The notes below the pieces were generated by a model. That model saw only the letters and a program-made list of their open reading frames with translations, searched no databases and was not told where the DNA came from. From JBARRS01 sp049644345 (GTDB lineage Bacteria; Actinomycetota; Thermoleophilia; Gaiellales; Gaiellaceae), in the NCBI GenBank assembly GCA_049644345.1, contig JBARRS010000086.1, forward strand, positions 1-25,845: DNA of 25,845 nt. Reading direction: 5' to 3'. Made by a program: the position numbers and the translations under genes. Below, piece by piece: positions 12,748 to 19,852 of the stretch; position 1 is the first letter of the stretch, and the number at the start of each line of letters is the position of its first letter.

Positions 12748-14031
12748 TCAGCGCGCGCTCGACCCGCTGGCGCCCCCCCGGCCGCTGCCGGAGTGGGCGA
12801 GACGCGCAAGTGATTCTTCTCGACCGAGCAGCTCGAGGCTCTCGAAGAGGCCGGGCGAGACCGACGACCCGGTGACAGCCAGACGAATCGGCTGAAACGC
12901 GTCGCGCGGCTTCAGCCCGAGGCGCTCGGCGAGGTCGCGGAGCGCTGCCTCGATGTTCTCTGCCGTGAACGGCTCGACTTCCGCGAGCGCTGCGGCCGCC
13001 TCGGGGAGGACACGACCGTCCTCCGGAGCTCCCGGGGGCTCGACTCTCTCGAAGAGGAACCGCGCGAACTCAGGGAACTCACCGAGGGTGGCGATCTTCT
13101 CCTGGACGAGCGGCGCGGCCGCGCGGATCGTCTGCTCGTCCCAGTCGTAGCCCCGCTCGCGAAGGTAGGCGATCAGCCGGTCGGCGTACTCGTCCGGCGG
13201 CAGCGCGCGCAGGTAGACGCCGTTCATGTGCGTCAGCTTCGCGTAGTCGAAGATGGCGGCGCTCGCGCCCACCCGCTCGAGCGAGAAGCGCTCGACGAGC
13301 TCATCCCGCGTCATCAGCTCGGTGTGGTCGTCGTAGCTCCAGCCGAGTAGAGCCAGATAGTTGACGAGCGCCTCGGGGATGTAGCCCTGCTCGCGGAACT
13401 CCTCCACCGTGATCGCGCCGTGCCGCTTGGAGAGCTTGCGCCCGTCGGGGCCGTTCAGGAGCGGCACGTGTGCGTACGTCGGCAGCTCGGCACCGAGAGC
13501 CTCCAGGATTCGGATCTGCTTCGGTGTGTTCGGGACGTGGTCCTGTCCACGGATCACGTGCGTGATCCCGTCGAGCATGTCCTCGAGGGGCGAGACGAAG
13601 TTGTACGTCGGCCGGCCGTCCGAGCGGACGACGACGACGTCCTCGAGCTTCTCGTTCGGGTACTCGATTCGGCCGAGCACGGCGTCCTCCCAGGAGGTCA
13701 CGCCTTCGTCTGGCATACGAAACCGGATCGCGCCCTCGTCCTCGTACGCCTTGCCCTCGGCGATGAGCCGCTTGGCCTCAGCCTGCGCGTCTTTCATCCG
13801 GTCGAGCTGGAACGTCACCTCGCCGTCCCAGTCGAGGCCGAGCCAGCGCAGGGACTCCTGGATCTGCTCGGTCGCCTCCGCGATCTCGCGGCTCGTATCG
13901 GTGTTCTCGATCCGGAGGCGGAACTCGCCGCCCTTGCTCCTGGCGAAGAGCCAATTGAAGAGCGCCGTGCGAGCCCCGCCGATGTGCAGATAGCCCGTCG
14001 GGCTGGGCGCGAAGCGGACCCGAGCAGCCAC
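12748..14031 (-). CDS. gltX: Glutamyl-tRNA synthetase
   Basis: Class I synthetase that activates glutamate with ATP and charges tRNA-Glu. 427 residues from GTG 14031. The start MAARVRFAPSPTGYLHIGGA is the family's usual N-terminus with the HIGH-type motif (YLHIGG), followed by ARTALFNWLFA and the substrate region RIENTDTSREI. The KMSKS-type motif is present as GRKLSKRHG. The C-terminal anticodon-binding helices end with AVTGSSVSPGLFESLELLG, as expected, plus a short Gly/Ser tail. The protein is shorter than the common ~470 residues. TACGCT lies exactly six bases before the GTG with no Shine-Dalgarno, implying a leaderless mRNA. Whether it is discriminating or also charges tRNA-Gln cannot be told from motifs alone. 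It is divergent from endonuclease IV. Confidence 0.96.
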   Translation of the reverse strand: MAARVRFAPSPTGYLHIGGARTALFNWLFARSKGGEFRLRIENTDTSREIAEATEQIQESLRWLGLDWDGEVTFQLDRMKDAQAEAKRLIAEGKAYEDEGAIRFRMPDEGVTSWEDAVLGRIEYPNEKLEDVVVVRSDGRPTYNFVSPLEDMLDGITHVIRGQDHVPNTPKQIRILEALGAELPTYAHVPLLNGPDGRKLSKRHGAITVEEFREQGYIPEALVNYLALLGWSYDDHTELMTRDELVERFSLERVGASAAIFDYAKLTHMNGVYLRALPPDEYADRLIAYLRERGYDWDEQTIRAAAPLVQEKIATLGEFPEFARFLFERVEPPGAPEDGRVLPEAAAALAEVEPFTAENIEAALRDLAERLGLKPRDAFQPIRLAVTGSSVSPGLFESLELLGREESLARLAHSGSGRGGASGSSAR

Positions 14032-14037
14032 CTGAGT

Positions 14038-14043
14038 AGCGTA
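14038..14043 (-). promoter_or_regulatory. Putative -10 element for gltX (leaderless)
   Basis: TACGCT on the minus strand, six bases (ACTCAG) before GTG 14031, so transcription should begin at or next to the start codon. Confidence 0.5.
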
Positions 14044-14102
14044 CTGGCGTGGCCGACCGCGTCCTGAATGGGGGACCGAAGCGCCTCGCCCATTGGCTGC
14101 GC

Positions 14103-14108
14103 TAGCGT
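14103..14108 (+). promoter_or_regulatory. Putative -10 element for endonuclease IV (leaderless)
   Basis: TAGCGT, seven bases (CCGCCGC) before ATG 14116. No Shine-Dalgarno is present. The predicted start site is on, or one base before, the ATG. Confidence 0.45.
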
Positions 14109-14115
14109 CCGCCGC

Positions 14116-15036
14116 ATGTACCTCGGGGCCCACGTCTCCTCGGCAGGCGGCATCCACACCGCGATCGACCGGATCGAGGCGATGGGCGGCGAAGCCGTGC
14201 AGGTCTTCACGCAGAGCCCCCGGACCTGGCGGCCCACGAATCACGACCCCGCCAGCTTCGAGCGCTTCAAGGAGGGCCGCTCCGAGGCCGGGATCAACGG
14301 CGTCGTCTGCCACGCGCTCTACCTCGTCAACCTCGCGAGCCCCAACGACGATCTCTACGAGAAGTCGATCGCCGCCCTGGAGAACACGGTCGACGTCGGC
14401 TGTGCGATCGAGGCCGACGCGGTCGTCTTCCATGTCGGCTCGCACCAGGGCGCGGGCTTCGAGACGGGGCTCGACCGCGTCACCGCCGCGATGGAGCAGG
14501 TGCTCGAGCGTTGCTCGGAGACGACCTGGCTCTGCATGGAGAACTCCGCCGGCGCGGGCGGCACGATCGGCCGCTCGATCGAGGAGCTCGCCGCCATCTA
14601 CCAGCGGCTGGGTGCCCACCCGCGCCTGGGCGTCTGTCTCGACTCCTGCCACCTCTACGTCTCCGGCTTCGACGTGACCAAGCGGACGGAACTCGACCGC
14701 GTGCTCGAGGAGGTCGACTCGAGCATCGGCCTCGATCGCCTGCGTGCGCTCCACGTCAACGACTCGAAGGCTCCCCTGGGATCGAACCGCGACCGGCACG
14801 AGAACATCGGCGAGGGGATCCTCGGCGAGCGGCTCGGCGTCTTTCTCTCGCATCCGTCGTTGCAGGGCCTTCCCGCCGTGCTCGAGGTGCCGGGCAAGGA
14901 CGGCAAGGGCCCGGACGCGGACGAGGTTCGGAAGCTGAAGGAGCTCTACGCCCGAGCTAGGCGGTCTTCGGGCGGAGCTGGGCGAAGACGCGGAACGTCG
15001 GCTCGCCGACCGGCAGCTCGGAGAACTCGGGGTTGA
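14116..15036 (+). CDS. nfo: Endonuclease IV (AP endonuclease, base-excision repair)
   Basis: Cuts DNA 5' of abasic sites. 306 residues from ATG 14116; the protein begins MYLGAHVSSAGGI exactly as the family does. Metal-binding landmarks of the three-zinc TIM barrel are all seen in order: HVGSHQG, the Glu in CMENSAG, DSCHLY, HVNDSK, DRHENIGEG, and LEVPGKDG (usually LETP). The conserved fold ends at about KLKELYARAR (~residue 281). After it the frame continues for ~25 Arg/Gly/Ala-rich residues, reading antisense through the end of the neighbouring Cys-rich gene. A TAG at 14958-14960 sits in another frame just where the family normally ends, so the tail may be a run-on created by stop loss or a frameshift. 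Function should be unaffected. Confidence 0.95.
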   Translation: MYLGAHVSSAGGIHTAIDRIEAMGGEAVQVFTQSPRTWRPTNHDPASFERFKEGRSEAGINGVVCHALYLVNLASPNDDLYEKSIAALENTVDVGCAIEADAVVFHVGSHQGAGFETGLDRVTAAMEQVLERCSETTWLCMENSAGAGGTIGRSIEELAAIYQRLGAHPRLGVCLDSCHLYVSGFDVTKRTELDRVLEEVDSSIGLDRLRALHVNDSKAPLGSNRDRHENIGEGILGERLGVFLSHPSLQGLPAVLEVPGKDGKGPDADEVRKLKELYARARRSSGGAGRRRGTSARRPAARRTRG

Positions 15037-15433
15037 TGCAGCCGAGCTCCTCGTCGGCGCGGCCGTCGTAGCAGCTCTCTACCTCGGCTCGGCACATCGG
15101 CAACGGCCGCCGCACCGCCTTCACGCCGCCGAAGCTGCCGGTGCCGCGCTCGGCGAGCCGGAGCAGGTCGAGGTCGATCTCGACCGCGAAGACCTTCTGC
15201 ATACAGCCCATGTAGGTGTGCCCGAACTCCTCGTAGGAGTAGACGAACGGGCACGCACGCTCGAGGCAGGCGGCCGGATAGACGATCTTGTCGCAGTGAA
15301 CATCGCAGCGCCGGCACTCGACCTCGTCCTGAGGGCGAAGCGGAAGCTCGGTCGTCGCCGTCTCGACCGGCCGCTGTTCCGTCTCCATAGCGGAATTTTC
15401 GGTACAGGAGGGCGCCGCCGCAAGACTTGACAT
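14957..15433 (-). CDS. Cys-rich protein of unknown function
   Basis: 158 residues from ATG 15433; a second in-frame ATG at 15388 (METEQRP) would give 143. After a Thr/Glu-rich N-terminus comes a probable metal-binding region, residues ~40-80: C-x2-C-x3-C (ECRRCDVHCDK), then ACLERACPF, then TYMGCMQKVF, followed by two further Cys pairings (MCRAEVESCYDG; LGCINPEF). About nine Cys in 158 residues in a protein without signal peptide suggests a zinc or iron-sulfur site. I recognise no family. It starts eight bases after the HAD hydrolase gene, forming a two-gene unit with it. Its 3' end overlaps the endonuclease IV gene by 80 bases in the opposite direction. Confidence 0.7.
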   Translation of the reverse strand: MSSLAAAPSCTENSAMETEQRPVETATTELPLRPQDEVECRRCDVHCDKIVYPAACLERACPFVYSYEEFGHTYMGCMQKVFAVEIDLDLLRLAERGTGSFGGVKAVRRPLPMCRAEVESCYDGRADEELGCINPEFSELPVGEPTFRVFAQLRPKTA

Positions 15434-15441
15434 TTCGGCGC

Positions 15442-16182
15442 TCAGGCGCTAGCGCGCCGCGGAGTCTCGAGTAGGCGGGCGACGACGTTCAGGACATCGA
15501 GCTGCGTGAACGCCTGGAAGTCCGGCTCCGCGCCCTCGGGATGCTCGTCGGCGCGGAACCAGAGCGCCTGCACCGTCAACATCCCGACCTCGGCGGCGCC
15601 GCGGACATCCTCGTAGAGGCGGTCGCCGACGAAGAGCGCCCGTTCGGATGCGACACCGAGCGCCTCGAGCGCACGGTCGAAGATCGCGCGATGAGGCTTC
15701 CGCTTGCCAACCTCCGAGGAGAAGACCGCGAAGTCGAGCCGCTCCGCCAGGCCCATTCGCTCGAGATCGCGGTGGAGCAGCCAGCCCGGATCGAAGGCGT
15801 TCGAGACGAGACCGAGCTTGAGACCCCGCGAGCGGAGCGCCTCGAGCAGCCCATGCGTCGCCGGGGCAAGCCGGCGGGCCGGCTCCCAGGCCGCGTGCTC
15901 GGCCTCGAGGAAGCGGGCGAGCTCCTCGTCCGAGATCTCGATGCCGAAGTCGCCGAAGAGCTGCCGGACGAGGCCCGGATACTCGATCTCCTCGACCGTT
16001 CCCGGCGCCCAGAACAGCGGCTCGTAGCGCTCGCGGAAGCGCGCAGCCAGGACGGATACATCGGGCAGATCTTCCCGCCCGACCGCCTCGAGCCCGGCCC
16101 GGTGGCCCGCCTCGACGAGCTCCGGAGCGTACGTGAACTCCATCAGCGTGTCGCCCCAGTCGAAGAGAACCGCCTCGAGCAC
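15442..16182 (-). CDS. HAD-superfamily hydrolase
   Basis: 246 residues from GTG 16182. Motif I is VLFDWGDTLMEF with nucleophile D8; here Gly-Asp (G10-D11) replaces the textbook Asp-Gly order of DxDGT. Motif II is the Ser in LGLVSNAF, motif III the Lys in GKRKPHRAIF, and motif IV the acidic pair in FVGDRLYEDVRGA. The segment between motifs I and II is a helical C1 cap, as in phosphoglycolate-phosphatase-like enzymes. It is cytoplasmic; the substrate (small phosphometabolite or haloacid) cannot be assigned. The start is supported by TACCCT seven bases upstream within an 18-bp divergent gap shared with the antiporter gene. The Cys-rich gene follows eight bases after its stop. Confidence 0.92.
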   Translation of the reverse strand: MLEAVLFDWGDTLMEFTYAPELVEAGHRAGLEAVGREDLPDVSVLAARFRERYEPLFWAPGTVEEIEYPGLVRQLFGDFGIEISDEELARFLEAEHAAWEPARRLAPATHGLLEALRSRGLKLGLVSNAFDPGWLLHRDLERMGLAERLDFAVFSSEVGKRKPHRAIFDRALEALGVASERALFVGDRLYEDVRGAAEVGMLTVQALWFRADEHPEGAEPDFQAFTQLDVLNVVARLLETPRRASA

Positions 16183-16200
16183 GGCGGGTAGGGTATCCCC
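16183..16200. promoter_or_regulatory. 18-bp divergent promoter with one shared -10 element
   Basis: The whole gap between two divergent GTG starts is 18 bp. TAGGGTA at 16189-16195 reads as TAGGGT on the plus strand, six bases before GTG 16201. The same bases read as TACCCT on the minus strand, seven bases before GTG 16182. Both fit TANNNT spacing for leaderless transcripts, so one 7-bp element may serve both genes. Any -35 contacts would lie inside the coding sequence of the opposite gene. Confidence 0.5.
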
Positions 16201-17250
16201 GTGGCGCGGAAGTTCCTCTGGGCCTCCCTAGCCCTCGCGCCTGTCACCTTCGTCGTCGACTTCGTCGTTCACGCGGGCGACGTGACGCTGTTCGCGCTCG
16301 CCGCGACGGCGCTCGTTCCGCTCGCGTGGCTCATCGGCGAGGCAACGGAGCAGGCGGCCGAGCACACGGGGCCGGGGATCGGCGGCTTCCTGAACGCGAG
16401 CTTCGGCAACGCGCCCGAGGTGATCATCGCTCTCTTCGCGGTCGCAGACCACCTGCCGGGCGTCGTGCGGGGCTCGCTCGCCGGCAGCGTGGTCTCGAAC
16501 GCCCTGCTCGTCCTGGGCCTCGCGATCATTCTTGGGCCGGACGAGAGCAAGCTGGACAGACGCTCGCTCGTGATCCAGGCCGGGTTGGTCACATTCGCCG
16601 TGATCGCCTTCCTCGCCCCGGCCGTACCCGGATGGCACGGCAACCCTGAGCGTCACTCGCTCGCGCTCGTGACGATCCCCGTCGCGGTCGCTCTGCTCGC
16701 CCTGTACGTCGCGCGGACAGTGATCGCGCTGCGGCGGCAGTCGCGCTTGCACGCCGAGAGCGGCGTCGAAGCTGCGTTCGGTGCCTGGTCGCTGCCGACC
16801 TCGCTCGTGGCGCTCGGCCTGACGACCGCCGCGACGGCGGTGATCGGCGAGATCCTCGTCCACTCGCTCAAGGCGTTCGCGGAGGCCGCGAACCTGTCCG
16901 AGTTCTTCATCGCCGCGGTGATCGTCGCGATCGTCGGCAATGCGGCCGAGCACGGCGGCGCCCTCTTGATCGCGCACCGGAGGAAGATGAAGCTGGCGTC
17001 CGAGATCGCGGTCTCCTCGAGTGCCCAGGTGGCGCTGTTCGTCACGCCGGTCATCGCGCTTCTTTCCTGGGCCGTGCGACCGGCGCTCCCGCTCACGTTC
17101 CGGCCCATCGAGCTGGCGACGATGGGCGGCGCGGCCGTGCTCGTTGCGCTCGTCGCGCTTGACGCGCGCTCCCGCCGCTGGGAGGGCGTCATGCTCGTTG
17201 CGGCCTACGCCATTGTCGCCTATGGGTTCTTCGCCGCCGGCGACCGCTAG
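16201..17250 (+). CDS. Ca2+/H+ antiporter (CaCA superfamily, Cax/ChaA-like)
   Basis: 349 residues, polytopic with about ten or eleven transmembrane helices. The two inverted alpha-repeats that form the ion site are both present: FLNASFGNAPEVIIALFAV (~residues 62-80) and VAIVGNAAEHGGALLIAHR (~242-260), each with the essential acidic residue in the GNAPE / GNAAE motifs. This pattern is that of Cax-type calcium/proton exchangers, which expel Ca2+ using the proton gradient; Na+ exchangers have different flanking residues. Starts at GTG 16201 directly after a TAGGGT box with no Shine-Dalgarno. The stop interlocks with that of the permease gene through CTAG (17247-17250). Family secure; ion specificity inferred from the family. 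Confidence 0.94.
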   Translation: MARKFLWASLALAPVTFVVDFVVHAGDVTLFALAATALVPLAWLIGEATEQAAEHTGPGIGGFLNASFGNAPEVIIALFAVADHLPGVVRGSLAGSVVSNALLVLGLAIILGPDESKLDRRSLVIQAGLVTFAVIAFLAPAVPGWHGNPERHSLALVTIPVAVALLALYVARTVIALRRQSRLHAESGVEAAFGAWSLPTSLVALGLTTAATAVIGEILVHSLKAFAEAANLSEFFIAAVIVAIVGNAAEHGGALLIAHRRKMKLASEIAVSSSAQVALFVTPVIALLSWAVRPALPLTFRPIELATMGGAAVLVALVALDARSRRWEGVMLVAAYAIVAYGFFAAGDR

Positions 17251-17257
17251 GCGGTCG
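17241..17257. terminator. Hairpin centred on the interlocked stop codons of two convergent genes
   Basis: CGACCGC (17241-17247) pairs with GCGGTCG (17251-17257), leaving TAG (17248-17250), the plus-strand stop, as the loop. The minus-strand stop (17249-17247) overlaps it. No T run follows, so intrinsic termination is doubtful, but the stem is symmetrical and could slow polymerase or protect both 3' ends. Confidence 0.4.
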
Positions 17258-18482
17258 GGCCAGATCGCTGAAGGGCGCGCCGCAGCGTGTAGGCGACGAG
17301 GCCGGCGCCGATCGCCGCCGAGCCGCCGACGACCGAAGTTGCAGGCAGCGTGCATGCGAGGACGATGCAGCCGGCGAGCCCGAGCGCCGCTAGAGCGGCT
17401 TTGCCGGCGTCGCGTCGCAGCGTCAGCGCCGCAGCGTTCGCGAGCGCGTAGTAGACGAGTACACAGAACGAGCTGAACCCGATCGCCGAGCGGATGTCGG
17501 CGGTCGCGACGACGGCGACGACGATCGCTCCGGCGGCGAGCTCGGCGACGTGGGGAACTCGTGTCCGCCGGTGGACAGCGGCCAGGCGCCGCGGAAGATC
17601 ACCGTTCGCCGCCATCGCAAACGCCGTCCGGCTGACGCCCGCGAGCAGCGAGAGCAGGACGCCGAGCGACGCGACGGCGGCCCCGACCTGAACGGCCGGC
17701 ACGACGGCGGCAGTCGAGCCCAGCTCGAGCGCGGCGCGGAGCGGCGCGTCGGACCGCGCGAGCACCGATGGGCCTGCGGCGAGCAGCGCAGCGACCGCGA
17801 CCACCAGATACGCAGCGAGCGCGAGCCCAAGAGCGGTCGAGATCGCCCGTGGAATCGTCCTCGCCGGGTCGACCACCTCCTCGCCGAGCGTCGCTATTCG
17901 CGCGTAGCCCGCGAACGCGAAGAACAGAAGCCCCGCCGACCGAAGCACGTCAATGGGGCCTGCGTGGCCGAACGACGAGAGGTGGCCGGTCGAGACAGTG
18001 CCTCCGAGCAGGGCAGCTGCGACGAAGGCCACGAGCGAGGCGAGCACGAGCGCGACGACCGCCTTCGTCACGCCGGCCGTCTTCTCGATCCCGAGCAGGT
18101 TCACGCAGGTCAGGGCCACGGTCGCTCCGACCGCCAACGGCCGCGCAGCCGCCGGCGCGACGTAATGGCCGAACGTCAATGCCATCGCCGCGCAGCTCGC
18201 CAGCTTGCCGACGAGGAAGCCAACCCCCGCGAGGAAACCCCACAGTTCGCCGAGGCGCCGACGCGCGTAGACGTACGTTCCCCCCGATTCCGGGTAGATC
18301 GCCGCGAGCCGGGCGGAGGAGGTCGCGTTGCAGTAGGCGACGAACCCGGCGACGCCTAGGCCGATCAGGAGCCCTGCGCCGGCCACCCGGGCCGCCGGCG
18401 CGAGCGCGGCGAAGATCCCAGCGCCGACCATTGCGCCCAGGCCGATCGCGACCGCGTCGAAGGTCTCGACTCGGCGTGTCAG
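17247..18482 (-). CDS. APC-family amino acid permease
   Basis: About 412 residues with roughly 12 transmembrane helices. The N-terminal family motif is clear: ETFDAVAIGLGAMVGAGIFA (helix 1, substrate-binding GAGIF), then YPESGGTYVYARRRLGELWG. The segment FAFAGYARIATLGEEVVDPA corresponds to the APC helix 6 and following loop. The start is uncertain. The frame is open to 18653, but that would overlap the serine-hydrolase gene by 150 bases. No ATG, GTG or TTG was found between that gene's stop and helix 1, so I give a CTG at 18482 that yields the expected N-terminus (LTRRVETFDA). It is the last gene of an operon with threonine aldolase and a serine hydrolase, so threonine or a related amino acid is a plausible cargo; inference. 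Confidence 0.88.
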   Translation of the reverse strand: MTRRVETFDAVAIGLGAMVGAGIFAALAPAARVAGAGLLIGLGVAGFVAYCNATSSARLAAIYPESGGTYVYARRRLGELWGFLAGVGFLVGKLASCAAMALTFGHYVAPAAARPLAVGATVALTCVNLLGIEKTAGVTKAVVALVLASLVAFVAAALLGGTVSTGHLSSFGHAGPIDVLRSAGLLFFAFAGYARIATLGEEVVDPARTIPRAISTALGLALAAYLVVAVAALLAAGPSVLARSDAPLRAALELGSTAAVVPAVQVGAAVASLGVLLSLLAGVSRTAFAMAANGDLPRRLAAVHRRTRVPHVAELAAGAIVVAVVATADIRSAIGFSSFCVLVYYALANAAALTLRRDAGKAALAALGLAGCIVLACTLPATSVVGGSAAIGAGLVAYTLRRALQRSGPTA

Positions 18483-18499
18483 CCGCGAGTGAACGGCCG

Positions 18500-19852
18500 C
18501 TAGGACCCCGGGGTTTGTCGCAGGGAGGCCCCGAACGGCTCCGGCGCCCGGGTGAACGGGTACGTCGCCCAGTAGAGCTTCACGATCTCGCCCTCCTCGT
18601 CGCGCACGACGCGGAGCACCTCGCCGCGCTCGCGCCCCGAGACCGTCCGCCAAAGATCCGGGCCCTCCTGGTCGAACACGGCCGGGGGGAGCACCGTCGG
18701 TTCCCCTGCGATCCGGGCTTGGAGCCGACCCTCACGCCAGCTGAAGACGTACTCGCTCGCCTCGGACCACCAAGAGCCGAGCAGGGGGACGACCTCGTCC
18801 GGGGGCGACTCGCGCGGCCGCCAAGGCTCAGTCTCTGCTCCGAGCTGCGCGGCAGCCTTGTCCGCCAGCTCGAGACCGACCTCGATGATCTTGTCCCACG
18901 CGCTCGCGTTGGTCACCGCCACGGCGCCGGCCTTCTCCTTCGGCGACCAGAGGACGATCGAGAGAAAGCCTGGGAAACCACCGGTGTGTCCGGCAAAGAC
19001 CCGCTCGCCCTTACGCCAGAGCTGGAGCCCGAGGCCGTGCGCCGCCGTCCAGTGCTCCTGGTCGACCATCGCCTGGACGCCGCTCATCTGGCGCGCGCTT
19101 TCCACTGCAAGGATGTCCGGGCCCGGGTCGGCGAGAAAGCCGGCCCAGCGTGCGAGGTCCCCCGTCGTGCTCCACAGCCCTCCGGCCGCGTTGGTACCCC
19201 CCATCGCGACGTCGGGCTCCTGCTGGACGGCGTCCGAGTACGGCTCGACGAAGTACGGGCGCGCCGGAAGCGTCGGCTCCCAGCCCGTCGCCTCGAGCCC
19301 GATCGGCTGGAGCAAGCGCTGCTCGACATAGCGCTCGAACGGCATGCCCGAGGCGCGCGCGATTACCTCGCCGAGAAGCGCGTAGGCGAGATTCGAGTAG
19401 TGGAACTCCTCGTGCGAGGCCAATACCTGCTCTGCCTCCCCAAGGCGCTCGAGGAGCTCTTCCGTCGACGGCATCTCGAGCTTTTCCCAGACCTCGCCCG
19501 GCGGCTCGCGCTGGAGCCCGGTCAAGTGGGAGAGCATCCTCCGCAGCGTCGGCCCGCCGTGCGCCGCCTCCGGGACGTGACTCGAGAGCGGGTCCTCGAG
19601 ATCGAGCTTCCCCTCGTCGCGGAGCTGGAAGATCGAGGCGGCGACGAACGTCTTCGTGATCGAGGCGACCCGGTACTGGTGCTCGGGGGTCGCTTCCTCC
19701 TCCCCCTCGACGTCCGCGAGGCCGACCGCCTCGGACCAGAGCACTTCGCCCCCGCTGAAGGCGGCCGCATTCAGGCTCGGCAGGCGCGACTCGGCCTGCG
19801 CGCCGCGGACGAGCTTCTCGAGCTCGCGCGCGAGTGTCTCAGGCGCGCGCAA
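18500..19852 (-). CDS. Serine hydrolase of the class C beta-lactamase / penicillin-binding-protein-like family
   Basis: 450 residues from TTG 19852, overlapping the end of the threonine aldolase gene by 14 bases; GGAG lies just before the TTG. The three active-site motifs are in order: SITK (S64-K67, nucleophile and base), YSN (Y152-N154), and HTGG (H289-G292) in place of KTG. HTGG is typical of the esterase/D-aminopeptidase branch rather than true beta-lactamases. A C-terminal ~110-residue beta-rich domain follows (EVVPLLGSWWSEASEYVFSW), as in that branch. No signal peptide, so cytoplasmic. Substrate unknown: candidate esters, D-peptides or amides. Tight coupling with threonine aldolase and a permease suggests a role in amino-acid or peptide use, but this is guesswork. 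Confidence 0.9.
   Translation of the reverse strand: MRAPETLARELEKLVRGAQAESRLPSLNAAAFSGGEVLWSEAVGLADVEGEEEATPEHQYRVASITKTFVAASIFQLRDEGKLDLEDPLSSHVPEAAHGGPTLRRMLSHLTGLQREPPGEVWEKLEMPSTEELLERLGEAEQVLASHEEFHYSNLAYALLGEVIARASGMPFERYVEQRLLQPIGLEATGWEPTLPARPYFVEPYSDAVQQEPDVAMGGTNAAGGLWSTTGDLARWAGFLADPGPDILAVESARQMSGVQAMVDQEHWTAAHGLGLQLWRKGERVFAGHTGGFPGFLSIVLWSPKEKAGAVAVTNASAWDKIIEVGLELADKAAAQLGAETEPWRPRESPPDEVVPLLGSWWSEASEYVFSWREGRLQARIAGEPTVLPPAVFDQEGPDLWRTVSGRERGEVLRVVRDEEGEIVKLYWATYPFTRAPEPFGASLRQTPGS

Noticed and set aside
12653..12895. 80-residue plus-strand open frame after the palindrome
   Set aside because: Pro/Arg-rich, overlaps the end of glutamyl-tRNA synthetase in antisense and has no recognisable domain or convincing start.
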